Of a stretch of 64,000 bases of DNA, positions 1-8,318 are shown piece by piece. This DNA comes from Altibacter lentus (GTDB lineage Bacteria; Bacteroidota; Bacteroidia; Flavobacteriales; Flavobacteriaceae), in the NCBI RefSeq assembly GCF_000746845.1, contig NZ_KN050846.1, positions 1,442,963 through 1,506,962 of the forward strand. The letters are read 5' to 3'. How positions within the stretch are numbered: position 1 is the stretch's first letter; the number at the start of each line of letters is the position of its first letter. Under the pieces are notes generated by a model. The model saw nothing but the letters and a program-made list of their open reading frames with translations. It was not told the DNA's origin and made no database searches. The translations under genes and the position numbers were made by a program.

Positions 1-568
1 GAAACGCCCCCCTTTGATTATACGCATAGGGTTGTCGCGCTTTTACCAGATTGTGAACCGTCATGCTCTTAAATGAAAAGATAAGGCTCGGAAACTGTTG
101 TAAGAGTACGGCTTTGAACTTGTAGGCCCAAATATCCACTACCGGTTGAGAGAGAAACCCGTTTTTGAACGCCAAACTTTCGTTGGCGGGGTAACGGCCC
201 ATTCCATCCTTTACATGCGGGAGGTATTCTTCAAAACGGCTCAACAGGTAAAATCCGGCCGAAAAGATATCGAACGGCAGGTCGCTCTTTTCTCCTGTTG
301 CAAAAAAACATTTGGTCGCCTCCCATTCTTTTACGGTAATTTCCTCACTGTCGATACCTTGCTGTGTGAGCAGACCATGACTTTGAATAAAAAGTTCGTT
401 TCCCATGGGTTGTTTCCCATACGATAGTTTTGCTCCGTCAAAAGCTATAAAATCTTCGATCTGTGATGTAAAATTCACCTCCAACCCTAGGATTCTGGTA
501 CAAATATGCTTAAAGATGTAGGTGATCCTGGGTGTGACCTTTTGGGTGTAAACTAATAATATGGACAC
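1..568 (-). CDS. polysaccharide deacetylase-like protein, N-terminal part (cut by window edge)
   Basis: The first 189 codons are visible, read leftward from a GTG at 568 directly after the radC stop codon; the rest lies outside the window. The opening SILLVYTQKVTPRITYIFKH and the later segments LPFDIFSAGFYLLSRFEEYL and QPVVDIWAYKFKAVLL match, as I recall them, the N-terminal domain (DUF7033 type) of Bacteroidota polysaccharide deacetylase family proteins. These are thought to deacetylate surface or capsular polysaccharide. In relatives I expect a DxD-type metal motif just before PYAYNQRG; here the residues are KAR, so this copy may be altered at its active site. Family assignment is fairly safe, activity is not. 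The TAA-GTG junction suggests translational coupling to radC. Confidence 0.72.
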   Translation of the reverse strand, partial: MSILLVYTQKVTPRITYIFKHICTRILGLEVNFTSQIEDFIAFDGAKLSYGKQPMGNELFIQSHGLLTQQGIDSEEITVKEWEATKCFFATGEKSDLPFDIFSAGFYLLSRFEEYLPHVKDGMGRYPANESLAFKNGFLSQPVVDIWAYKFKAVLLQQFPSLIFSFKSMTVHNLVKARQPYAYNQRGAF

Positions 569-1267
569 TTATAGAAGGTTTTCGTCTGCAAAGCTAAAGT
601 ACGCTTTTTCGGTAATTATAAGGTGGTCCAATACCTTAATGTCCAAACTTTCTCCTGCTTTTTTGAGTTTCTGGGTCAAATCCTTATCGGCCTGACTTGG
701 GTGTAGCGTCCCTGACGGATGATTATGTGCTAGTATAAGTGCTACAGCTCCCAGCTGCAAGGCATTCTTAAAGGCCAACCGCACATCCACCAAGGTCCCT
801 GTAATACCTCCTTTGCTCAATTGAGCGGTCTGTAAGACCTTGTTGGCATTGTTCAAATAAATGATCCAGAACTCCTCATGGGGAAGTTCTGAAATGATGG
901 GTTGCATCAGTTCAAAAACCGAAGTACTGGAATTTATCTTCTTTTTTTGAAGTGCTTCTCCCATACGACGACGGCGTCCTAATTCTAGGGCTGCCAAGAT
1001 GGTAACAGCTTTTGCTTCTCCAATCCCCTTGAACTGCAAGAGATCGCTTAATTCCAGCTTACCCAGTTCGTTCAAGTTGTTCGCTGTCGACGCCAATATA
1101 CGTTTACAGAGCGCTACGGCACTTTCATTGCGACTTCCCGATCCAATAAGGATCGCAAGTAACTCGGCATCACTTAAAACAGCATGCCCCCTTTGAAGTA
1201 ATTTTTCCCGTGGTCGGTCCTTTTCACTCCAATGTTTTATCGAAAATGGTGATGACGTTTTCCCCAT
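569..1267 (-). CDS. radC: RadC family JAB/MPN-domain protein
   Basis: A 232-residue protein of the usual RadC length. The N-terminus FSIKHWSEKDRPREKLLQRG is the family start; a helix-hairpin-helix (LLQFKGIGEAKAVTILAALE, about residues 78-97) is followed by the JAB/MPN metal-binding domain with HNHPSG (about residues 181-186) and a downstream Asp. RadC was named for DNA repair but its real role is unsettled; the domain resembles metal-dependent isopeptidases. The neighbouring gene downstream starts on the very next base. Upstream lies a 150-bp gap with a divergent DUF1569 gene. Confidence 0.95.
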   Translation of the reverse strand: MGKTSSPFSIKHWSEKDRPREKLLQRGHAVLSDAELLAILIGSGSRNESAVALCKRILASTANNLNELGKLELSDLLQFKGIGEAKAVTILAALELGRRRRMGEALQKKKINSSTSVFELMQPIISELPHEEFWIIYLNNANKVLQTAQLSKGGITGTLVDVRLAFKNALQLGAVALILAHNHPSGTLHPSQADKDLTQKLKKAGESLDIKVLDHLIITEKAYFSFADENLL

Positions 1268-1416
1268 ATTTTATTCGTTTCTGAAAAATGAATACGATTT
1301 GAATAAAAATAGTATCGGGGAGTTGTTACCAACTAGTATATAGAAGGCTGAAGTATTTCAAAGATATAAAACTAAAATTTTGTTCGTACCTTTCCTATTC
1401 ACTAAATTTTTAATCG

Positions 1417-1866
1417 ATGAAATCAATATTTGAAGAAGATGCTTATAATGAACTCCTCTCACGCATTGAAAAATTAAGTCCTTCGTCAGAACGCCAATGG
1501 GGCAGTATGGATGCAGCTCAAATGTTGCACCATTCACAAAAACCTTTTGAGATCCCGCTTGAAAAAACGACCATTAAAAAGCCCAATATTTTAATGAAGT
1601 TGATGATCAAAAGCTTTAAACCGCTGCTGTACAATGATAAACCCTGGAAGAAGAATTTGCGGACGGCAAAAGAATTTGTAGTGACGGCGCCCAAGGATTT
1701 TGACAAGGAAAAGCAATATCTGTTGGACCTTATGGCCGAATATTATGCTGAACGCAACCGTGAATCATGGAAACCGCATCCCGGATTTGGTCATTTCACC
1801 AACGCACAGTGGGGGCAAATGCAATACAAACATCTTGACCATCACTTACGCCAATTTGGTGTTTGA
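1417..1866 (+). CDS. DUF1569 domain protein (DinB-like fold)
   Basis: A 149-residue cytoplasmic protein with no signal peptide. The pattern LSPSSERQWGSMDAAQMLHHSQK near the start, then NDKPWKKNLRTAKEFVV and a C-terminal HPGFGHFTNAQWGQMQYKHLDHHL, fits the DUF1569 family, whose members are predicted four-helix DinB-like proteins with conserved histidines that may bind a metal. Its function is unknown. It is transcribed alone, divergent from radC. The 220 bp after it contain only AT-rich sequence and no gene I can support. Confidence 0.85.
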   Translation: MKSIFEEDAYNELLSRIEKLSPSSERQWGSMDAAQMLHHSQKPFEIPLEKTTIKKPNILMKLMIKSFKPLLYNDKPWKKNLRTAKEFVVTAPKDFDKEKQYLLDLMAEYYAERNRESWKPHPGFGHFTNAQWGQMQYKHLDHHLRQFGV

Positions 1867-2087
1867 GGACCCGACTGAAACGGGTACAAGCTCCTAAACT
1901 GTCGTTTATGCCAAATTGGGGATTGTACTTTAGAGAGGTGTGCAGCGACCGCTTTGTTAGGGGCCTATCAATAATTGATTCCTGCTATAAAAAATTTTTC
2001 TTTAAATATTTTAAATATTATCGTAAACAGTATAGCATACAAAGCGTAGTTGTATTTTTAATTTTAATTTGAATAGAAAACCTTGTC

Positions 2088-2684
2088 ATGTATCCGCCGC
2101 CTTATCATCAATCTACCGATATTCAAAAAATGATCGCCCTTATTCGGGCGTATCCTTTGGGAATGCTCGTTTCTGCACTCGAAAGCAAGCCTTTTATTAC
2201 TCATATCCCAATCATCTATAATCAGGCAAGCGGTGCGTTGATCGCTCATATTGATAAATACAATCCGCAGGTTGAAACCCTTAAAGAGGGTGCCGAGGTT
2301 ACCGTTGTCTTTCGGGGTCCTGATGCCTATATATCTCCCAGCATCTATACAACAGAGCAATTACCCACGTGGAATTACATCATCGCCCATATAACGGGTA
2401 CCGTGAGTTTGATCAACGACCCTGAAGCCGCTAAAGAGACCATGATCGCTATGACTAAGTTTTTAGAAGGTCCCCAACAACGTTTTATTTTAGAACGGGA
2501 CAATGAACGGATGGACCGCGCCGTGAATTACATTCAAGCTTTTGCAATTACTATTACAAAGTGGGAGGGAAAATTTAAATTATCGCAGGATAAGATCGAA
2601 GCCGATCAACAGAATGCCAAAGAAGCACTTATAAAAAAATCCGGCGAAAGTGCTGCCGGATTTATTGATAGTATATATCACTAA
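2088..2684 (+). CDS. PaiB-type FMN-binding negative transcriptional regulator family protein
   Basis: A 198-residue protein that begins MYPPPYHQSTD, the hallmark start of the PaiB family, followed by ALIRAYPLGMLVSAL and THIPIIYNQASGALIAHIDKYNPQ, the flavin split-barrel core. ERMDRAVNYIQAFAITITKWEGKFKLSQ near the C-terminus is the conserved family end. In Bacillus, PaiB is linked to repression of sporulation and protease genes; in Bacteroidota these proteins may simply be FMN-binding oxidoreductase-like proteins, so the regulatory label is inherited from the family name. It ends 2 bp from the convergent lipoprotein gene. Confidence 0.9.
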   Translation: MYPPPYHQSTDIQKMIALIRAYPLGMLVSALESKPFITHIPIIYNQASGALIAHIDKYNPQVETLKEGAEVTVVFRGPDAYISPSIYTTEQLPTWNYIIAHITGTVSLINDPEAAKETMIAMTKFLEGPQQRFILERDNERMDRAVNYIQAFAITITKWEGKFKLSQDKIEADQQNAKEALIKKSGESAAGFIDSIYH

Positions 2685-2686
2685 AG

Positions 2687-3331
2687 CTACTCTATCAGTT
2701 CATAGCTCATAAGTCGCTTTTCCAAAATATGTTGTGGGTTATTAACGGTTGAAGATTTTCTAAAAACATAACCTATACCTTCTGAATAGTAGATCTCATC
2801 GCGTCCTTGGGAAGTAGTTCCATCATTTAATATGGCATACAACTCATTATTTAAACAAGTAAACTGTCCCGCCGGGACTTCTATCGAAAAGTCCTCCGGT
2901 TGTAAAACGCCGTAGACATTCCCCCAATCATATTCATCTATTAAATAGTCACTTACACTTTCTCTGGAATAGTAGATCGTTCCTGTTTCATCTACGAGAA
3001 ACCCAAGAGAGTCTCTCAATTTTTGATTGGTAACACCTTCGTCAGGACATAAGGGACAATTGGTAGTATCCCCGGTTGTTGTACTCGTAAAAACAAAATA
3101 TGTTTCTGAGTTTTCGGTTGTGGTACCTGTGATCTCTACCTCTTCTGTTACATTTAAATTTTCAAAATCGTTTGAGTCTCCAATTCTGCTGAAATAATTA
3201 TAGGTCCAAGTATTGCCAATTTTTAAGGCATAAAAATTTTCCGTATCTGATTGCTCTACCGAGGAATCATCATCTTTGCATGACGTGAATAAAGATAGTA
3301 GCACTACTAAAAAACACGATATTCTTAGCAT
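2687..3331 (-). CDS. hypothetical lipoprotein
   Basis: A 214-residue protein with a hydrophobic start and an SPII lipobox LFTSC (Cys18), followed by an acidic KDDDSSVEQSD stretch, so it is probably anchored in the outer membrane. The rest is rich in Thr, Tyr and acidic residues and looks like a beta-rich secreted domain (YALKIGNTWTYNYFSRIGDS). A CPLC pair sits in the middle. I recognise no family. It is a single gene, convergent with the PaiB-like gene and separated from mpl by about 90 bp. Confidence 0.75.
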   Translation of the reverse strand: MLRISCFLVVLLSLFTSCKDDDSSVEQSDTENFYALKIGNTWTYNYFSRIGDSNDFENLNVTEEVEITGTTTENSETYFVFTSTTTGDTTNCPLCPDEGVTNQKLRDSLGFLVDETGTIYYSRESVSDYLIDEYDWGNVYGVLQPEDFSIEVPAGQFTCLNNELYAILNDGTTSQGRDEIYYSEGIGYVFRKSSTVNNPQHILEKRLMSYELIE

Positions 3332-3424
3332 AATTTTTAAGGTTTAATGGTTAGGTAGAACTCTATTATAGGCGGTACGGTTAGTCCTTTTTTAACGGAA
3401 GTAAGAATCAATTTATTGTATTCT

Positions 3425-4777
3425 TTAAAAATATGTCTTTACTTCATTAAAATCCAGACCTCCGTAATTACCGCTGCTCATAAGTAGAAGCGCAGTATTT
3501 TGAAAGTCCTGTGAATACAAGTACGTCTTGAAATCGGCGGGATTTGTGAAGACCATAAGATCATCCCGTCCAAAAGCTTCATCGATCTGTTCCCCTTTTA
3601 TCTCTTCCAGTTTCTTTATCATCACTGCGTGCGGTGAATAAAACACCACGGCACTGTCTGCCGCATCCAGGGCACCTTGATATTCCTTTAAAAATTCGGG
3701 GTTTAAACTGCTGTAGGTGTGTAACTCTAAACAGGCTATTAGTTTTCTATCGGGGTATTGATCCTTTACAGCCTGTGTAGTTGCCTTTACCTTACTGGGC
3801 GAATGGGCGAAATCCTTATAAGCCACTGCAGTGCCACTTTCGGCAATTTTCTCTAGTCGTTTACTCGCTCCGCCAAAAGTGGCGATGGCTTCATAAAAAT
3901 CATTAGCATCCACCCCCATCAACTGACAGATCCATCGGGCGCCTTCCAGATTGTTTAGGTTGTGTTTTCCAAAGATCTCTATAGGCATAGGTCCTTCGGG
4001 GGTTTCGAGAAGCGTTTGGCCGTTTTCGATGGTATACGAAGGCGTACGGTAAGGGTACTTTTTTATAAGACTGGCGGTGCGACCCACTACTTTTTTTACC
4101 TCAGGGTCTTCTTCATTGTAAATGATTGCTCCTCCGTCTGTGATCTGCTCCAGGAAAACATCGAACTGCTCCACATAATTCTCAAATGTTGGAAAGACAT
4201 TAATATGGTCCCATGCAATGCCACTAAGCAAGGCAATGTTGGGTTTATACAAATGGAACTTTGGACGGCGATCGATGGGTGAGGATAGATACTCATCTCC
4301 TTCCAGTACAATGAAATCGTTGTCATCTGTAAGTTTTACCATGACGTCGAAACCTTCCAGCTGAGCTCCCACCATATAATCGACCTCTTTGTGGTGATAT
4401 TGAAGTACGTGTAGGATCATGGACGTAATGGTGGTCTTTCCGTGCGAACCTCCAATAACTACACGGGTTTTGTGCTTAGACTGCTCATAGAGAAACTCCG
4501 GATAACTGTAGATCTTTATGCCTAATTCCTTGGCACGAAGTAACTCCGGATTATCGTTCTTGGCATGCATTCCAAGGATTACGGCGTCCAGTTCCTTAGT
4601 AATCTTTTCAGGAAACCATCCATAGGTTTGAGGAAGAAGTCCGCGATTTGCCAATCGACCCTTGGAGGGTTCGAATATTTCATCATCACTCCCTGTTACC
4701 TGATCTCCTTTATCATGCAGGGCCATTGCCAAATTGTGCATGGCACTACCGCCTATGGCTATAAAATGTATGCGCAT
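3425..4777 (-). CDS. mpl: UDP-N-acetylmuramate:L-alanyl-gamma-D-glutamyl-meso-diaminopimelate ligase (Mpl)
   Basis: A 450-residue Mur ligase. The start at 4777 gives MRIHFIAIGGSAMHNLAMAL, the usual Mpl N-terminus; an upstream in-frame ATG at 4864 would add 29 residues drawn from an intergenic hairpin element and is rejected. The ATP-binding loop VVIGGSHGKTTITSMI lies near residue 110, and the C-terminal domain carries YKDFAHSPSKVKATTQAV. The HNLAMAL segment and length of about 450 separate it from MurC. The enzyme joins recycled murein tripeptide to UDP-MurNAc in the cytoplasm. This fits anmK elsewhere in the window, another cell-wall recycling gene. A near-consensus promoter element TATCTTTA lies at 4795-4802 on the same strand. 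Confidence 0.93.
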   Translation of the reverse strand: MRIHFIAIGGSAMHNLAMALHDKGDQVTGSDDEIFEPSKGRLANRGLLPQTYGWFPEKITKELDAVILGMHAKNDNPELLRAKELGIKIYSYPEFLYEQSKHKTRVVIGGSHGKTTITSMILHVLQYHHKEVDYMVGAQLEGFDVMVKLTDDNDFIVLEGDEYLSSPIDRRPKFHLYKPNIALLSGIAWDHINVFPTFENYVEQFDVFLEQITDGGAIIYNEEDPEVKKVVGRTASLIKKYPYRTPSYTIENGQTLLETPEGPMPIEIFGKHNLNNLEGARWICQLMGVDANDFYEAIATFGGASKRLEKIAESGTAVAYKDFAHSPSKVKATTQAVKDQYPDRKLIACLELHTYSSLNPEFLKEYQGALDAADSAVVFYSPHAVMIKKLEEIKGEQIDEAFGRDDLMVFTNPADFKTYLYSQDFQNTALLLMSSGNYGGLDFNEVKTYF

Positions 4778-4811
4778 TCGCTCTATTTTTTTTGTAAAGA
4801 TATATATTCTA

Positions 4812-4900
4812 AATCGCAATAGCGATTGCGGCAGGTAGCTTTTGCACAGCAAAACTACAGCCAAAAGCGCGCCCTTACTTTTACTTAAAGTAAGGGATTG
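4812..4900. repeat. intergenic element with three consecutive hairpins
   Basis: Three inverted repeats follow one another between the TPR gene and mpl: CGCAAT/ATTGCG (4815-4820 and 4825-4830), a 10-bp stem with one bulge at 4835-4845 and 4849-4858 with a 3-base loop, and a perfect 10-bp stem CCCTTACTTT/AAAGTAAGGG (4872-4881 and 4887-4896). The sequence resembles, from memory, an interspersed intergenic element of flavobacteria. It does not look like a simple terminator because no T-run follows on either strand. Confidence 0.6.
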
Positions 4901-4911
4901 CCCAAAAAAAT

Positions 4912-5877
4912 TTACAAGGCCAGAATACGTTCTTTCTCTTTTTTGGCTTCTTCAAAATTGGGTCGCTCGGCCAATGCTTTGTCTATCCATTGCAGGGCCG
5001 TTGCTTTTTTTCCCAAATTTTTGTAGATCTGTGCCAATCGATAGTAGGCCCAGTCCTTGGGAACACCGTCTTTGGCAGAGTGATTCTTGATATATGCCTG
5101 TAAACTGTTAATGCCGAGTTCTGCATCGAGATTGTATTGAGCCGCTATCTTGCCAATTTGATAGTTCAACTGATTGCGTTTGTGGACCTGCAACGAGCGG
5201 GAGGTCGTTTCTAACGCCTCCTTAGGCTGGTTGTTCTTTTCGTAGTAGTTGGCGAGCTTCTCATACGTATGTTCAGACCCACCCACCTCAATGGCCTTTT
5301 TGTAGAAACGTTCTGCGTCTTTGGGACGATCGCTGTATTCGGCCACGTAGCCATTGGCCAAGAAGCCATCTACAGGCGAAATTCGGGCGAGCTCGTTTGC
5401 ATACTTTATGGCCTTCCGCTCACTTCCGCCAATAATGCCGGGTAACTGTATGTAAAATTCCACAAGAGCCCAACGCACTTCTATATGGTTGGGATCCAAT
5501 TTAGCCGCTTCCTCAAAATGGTATTTTATATCTCCAATATACGTTACTGCCCGGATTCGGCTTATCTCAAGAGCCTTCATCCCCATGGCGCCACCGTATT
5601 TAAAATGGTAATTAGCACTCTTTTGGTCTGCATCTACCAGCGACTTGTAGTATTCCATGGCCGTATCCCAGTCTTTCTTATATCCCGCAATGTCTCCCAG
5701 GTATTCTTGCGTTTTACGATGGTCCGGATGTTCCTTGAGGTATCGCTCGAAAATAGGTTGTGCTTTACTGAATTTTTCCTGCTTAAAGTAGTTTTCGGCC
5801 TGGGAGTAAGTATCTTGGGCATGGATTGCCGGCGTGAGAACACTACAAAGGATTAAGAAGGAAATGAAATTTTTCAT
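4912..5877 (-). CDS. secreted TPR-repeat protein
   Basis: A 321-residue protein with a signal peptide (MKNFISFLILCSVLTPAIHAQ, cleavage probably after HAQ) followed by tandem tetratricopeptide repeats, for example YSQAENYFKQEKFSKAQPIF, RKTQEYLGDIAGYKKDWDTA and AYYRLAQIYKNLGKKATALQ. It is probably periplasmic and acts as a protein-binding scaffold; no specific partner can be named. I chose the ATG at 5877 over the one at 5886 because it gives a standard signal peptide. It lies in line with the DUF4136 lipoprotein gene upstream (35 bp). Confidence 0.85.
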   Translation of the reverse strand: MKNFISFLILCSVLTPAIHAQDTYSQAENYFKQEKFSKAQPIFERYLKEHPDHRKTQEYLGDIAGYKKDWDTAMEYYKSLVDADQKSANYHFKYGGAMGMKALEISRIRAVTYIGDIKYHFEEAAKLDPNHIEVRWALVEFYIQLPGIIGGSERKAIKYANELARISPVDGFLANGYVAEYSDRPKDAERFYKKAIEVGGSEHTYEKLANYYEKNNQPKEALETTSRSLQVHKRNQLNYQIGKIAAQYNLDAELGINSLQAYIKNHSAKDGVPKDWAYYRLAQIYKNLGKKATALQWIDKALAERPNFEEAKKEKERILAL

Positions 5878-5912
5878 TGTTAACATTATATAAAAATGGA
5901 TTGCGTATGGAA

Positions 5913-6437
5913 TTAATTCTCCTTAGGAGGAAACTTTTTAAGTGCCTTAGAGATCACCGTGTAATAATAGCTCTCTTTTTGGGCAGGTGTCGCTCTTTCT
6001 TTGAAGGAACCATCCACAACGGCCTGCCATACCAGTTGATCTGTTTGAGCGTCAATAAAATCGATGGTAAGTGTTTGATTTACTTCTTTGCCTCCTATAG
6101 GAATGCCGCCACTTACACCCACTCCTACATTACCGCCTCCTCCGCCAACACCTATACCTATCGTATTCCTTGAATTTGAGAGGTATTCTTTCGCAAAAAA
6201 ATTGATCAAGAGTTGGGGATCTTCTGTTTTTTTAAAGTTTGGTCGCTGTGCCAGTACGCTGTCGACAGCCTTCATTATTCGATTATCATCAAGATCGTTT
6301 AAGCCAGAATCGATAGTAGGGTAAAAAGCGTAGGTCTTATAGGAACTGAAATCTGCTTTTTTGTCGTAATCTATTGCAACTGCGGCACCGCAGGACATTA
6401 GCAATAGGGCAAAAAAACAAAGAAATAGGTTTCTCAT
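5913..6437 (-). CDS. DUF4136 family lipoprotein
   Basis: A 174-residue protein starting MRNLFLCFFALLLMSCG, with an SPII lipobox at Cys16. The body (DYDKKADFSSYKTYAFYP, RIMKAVDSVLAQRPNFKKT, QTLTIDFIDAQTDQLVWQAV) is typical of DUF4136, a family of envelope lipoproteins of unknown role. A glycine-rich stretch IGIGVGGGGGNVGVGVSGG sits in the middle, as in many members. The ATG at 6437 is preferred to the one at 6476 because it begins the lipoprotein signal. Probably cotranscribed with the TPR gene downstream. Confidence 0.87.
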   Translation of the reverse strand: MRNLFLCFFALLLMSCGAAVAIDYDKKADFSSYKTYAFYPTIDSGLNDLDDNRIMKAVDSVLAQRPNFKKTEDPQLLINFFAKEYLSNSRNTIGIGVGGGGGNVGVGVSGGIPIGGKEVNQTLTIDFIDAQTDQLVWQAVVDGSFKERATPAQKESYYYTVISKALKKFPPKEN

Positions 6438-6509
6438 GGCAAATCTTTCAATAAAAGTACGCAAAAATCCAGCCAAGAGTTTTTAACAAAGGGTTAAAAT
6501 TCCCCTGTC

Positions 6510-7511
6510 CTAGGCATTAAGCATCGCCCACAATTTGTCTTTGAGTTCTATTAAGCCTTGTTGCGCCACCGAAGAAATAAAAAGATAGGGAATGCCTTTA
6601 AACTCCTTATCCAGCAAAGCCTTCATCTCGGTCTTTAGTTCTTCATCCAGCATATCACTTTTGGAGATAGCGACCAGGCGTTGTTTATCCAGCAATTCGG
6701 GGTTGTAACGTCGCAACTCGTCCAGTAGGATCTCATACTGTTCTTTAATATCCTTAGCGTCGGCGGGAATCAAAAAGAGCAACGTAGAATTACGTTCAAT
6801 ATGACGCAGAAAATAATGCCCCAGTCCTTTTCCTTCGGCAGCACCTTCAATAATCCCCGGAATATCGGCCATGACAAAGGTTTGATAGTCACGATACTTT
6901 ACAATGCCCAGATTCGGTTTCAGCGTAGTGAATTCGTAATTGGCGATTTTGGGTTTGGCAGCGGTCACGACCGACAACAAGGTAGATTTTCCAGCATTGG
7001 GAAACCCTACCAGCCCTACATCGGCCAGAACCTTCATCTCTAAGGTGATATCCATTTCTTCGCCTTCCAGCCCCGGTTGTGCATATCGGGGTGTCTGCCG
7101 GGTCGCACTTTTAAAGTGGTCATTCCCCAGACCTCCTTTACCTCCTTTGGCAATAATACGCTCTTCCCCGTCTTCGGTAAGTTCAAAAAGTATGTCTTGT
7201 GTGGCGGTATCTCGAATAACCGTTCCCAAAGGCACATCGACATAGACATCTTCCCCATCGGCACCTGTGCTAGTTTGTTTACCTCCGGATTCCCCGTGTC
7301 CTGCCCGAAAATGACGCTTGAACTTTAAATGATATAAGGTCCATAGATTCTTATCGGCTCGAATGATCACATGACCTCCACGTCCGCCGTCACCACCATC
7401 GGGGCCACCTTTAGGCAGATATTTCTCTCTACGCATATGCGCACTTCCTTTTCCTCCTTTTCCGGAAGTTACGTGGATCTTTACGTAGTCTACAAAATTG
7501 CCTTCGGTCAT
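6510..7511 (-). CDS. obgE: GTPase Obg
   Basis: A 333-residue ribosome-associated GTPase. The glycine-rich Obg domain ([32 protein letters not shown]) covers about residues 1-157. The G domain follows: G1 [10 protein letters not shown]3 DIPG (in [17 protein letters not shown]), G4 SKSD and G5 SSV. It lacks the extra C-terminal OCT domain, as is usual in Bacteroidota. It acts in late 50S subunit assembly and stress control. I set the start at [14 protein letters not shown] (7511), the usual N-terminus. adk lies 71 bp upstream on the same strand, a pairing common in this phylum. Confidence 0.96.
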   Translation of the reverse strand: MTEGNFVDYVKIHVTSGKGGKGSAHMRREKYLPKGGPDGGDGGRGGHVIIRADKNLWTLYHLKFKRHFRAGHGESGGKQTSTGADGEDVYVDVPLGTVIRDTATQDILFELTEDGEERIIAKGGKGGLGNDHFKSATRQTPRYAQPGLEGEEMDITLEMKVLADVGLVGFPNAGKSTLLSVVTAAKPKIANYEFTTLKPNLGIVKYRDYQTFVMADIPGIIEGAAEGKGLGHYFLRHIERNSTLLFLIPADAKDIKEQYEILLDELRRYNPELLDKQRLVAISKSDMLDEELKTEMKALLDKEFKGIPYLFISSVAQQGLIELKDKLWAMLNA

Positions 7512-7582
7512 AAAAGTATTAAATACAAAAGGTAACATTCAAGAACTATTTGACTCAACTCTTGAATTTTACGTTTATCGGT

Positions 7583-8155
7583 TTATAGTTTATCAATTAC
7601 TTTACTCAAACGTTCAGTAATATCTTCAATACTGCCCACACCGTCTACGCCGTGGTATTTGTTTTGGTTTTGATAATATTCCTTTAAAATATCGGTCTTG
7701 CGATAATATTCTGCAATACGTTCGCGAATTACGGCCTCATTGGCATCGTCTGCCCTTCCACTTACCTTTCCTCTTTCCAAAAGGCGTCCTACCAGGATCT
7801 CGTCGTCTACTTCCAGAGCGACCATGGCGTTGATCTGTGAATTCATATCGTCCATTAAGTGAGACAATGCTTCAGCCTGTGCTGCGGTTCGTGGGAATCC
7901 GTCGAAGATAAAACCGTTTGCCTGCGGGTTCTTTTCCACTTCGGCTTTTAACATGTCGATGGTAACCGTATCCGGCACCAGATGTCCTTTATCCATGTAC
8001 GATTTTGCCAAGGTTCCCAGCTCGGTCGCATTCTTTATATTATATCGAAATACATCACCTGTAGAAATATGTACGAGTTGGTATTTCTGCTTTAAAATTT
8101 CAGCTTGTGTTCCTTTTCCTGCCCCCGGTGGGCCAAACAATACTATATTCTTCAT
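7583..8155 (-). CDS. adk: adenylate kinase
   Basis: A 190-residue short-type adenylate kinase converting ATP and AMP to two ADP. It begins MKNIVLFGPPGAGKGTQAEI with the P-loop at residues 8-15, followed by the AMP-binding ISTGDVFR and FIFDGFPRTAAQAEAL, and RLLERGKVSGRADD in the short LID; there is no zinc LID insertion. The reading frame remains open for 75 codons upstream, but these overlap the purK promoter and start and are not credible. In many flavobacteria an hpt gene precedes adk; it is absent here, where the divergent purK takes its place. Confidence 0.96.
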   Translation of the reverse strand: MKNIVLFGPPGAGKGTQAEILKQKYQLVHISTGDVFRYNIKNATELGTLAKSYMDKGHLVPDTVTIDMLKAEVEKNPQANGFIFDGFPRTAAQAEALSHLMDDMNSQINAMVALEVDDEILVGRLLERGKVSGRADDANEAVIRERIAEYYRKTDILKEYYQNQNKYHGVDGVGSIEDITERLSKVIDKL

Positions 8156-8295
8156 ATTCGTTTTTGATCTTTCGTTTCCTTCTGAAATGGCTGTTATGGG
8201 CGCTCCTTCTGAAGGGTTCTGTTTACGATTGAATAATGATGATAAAAATCGCCACATAATTAAAAGTGCAAAGATAACAATTGCAAAGAAGATTG

Positions 8296-8303
8296 TACCT
8301 TTG
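8296..8303 (+). promoter_or_regulatory. promoter -7 element of purK
   Basis: TACCTTTG matches the Bacteroidota -7 consensus TANNTTTG and ends 15 bp before the purK ATG. No clear -33 TTTG lies at the usual distance. Confidence 0.6.
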
Positions 8304-8318
8304 TGCAAAGAAACCTTT

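Noticed and set aside
146-427. Plus-strand ORF of 93 codons
   Set aside because: It is the reverse frame of the deacetylase-like gene, which has the recognisable protein sequence.
1863-2072. Plus-strand ORF of 69 codons after the DUF1569 gene
   Set aside because: AT-rich, low-complexity C-terminus, no homologue recognised, and no start context; treated as intergenic.
4778-4864. Upstream ATG for mpl adding 29 residues
   Set aside because: The extra residues come from the hairpin element and the family starts at MRIHFIAIGG.
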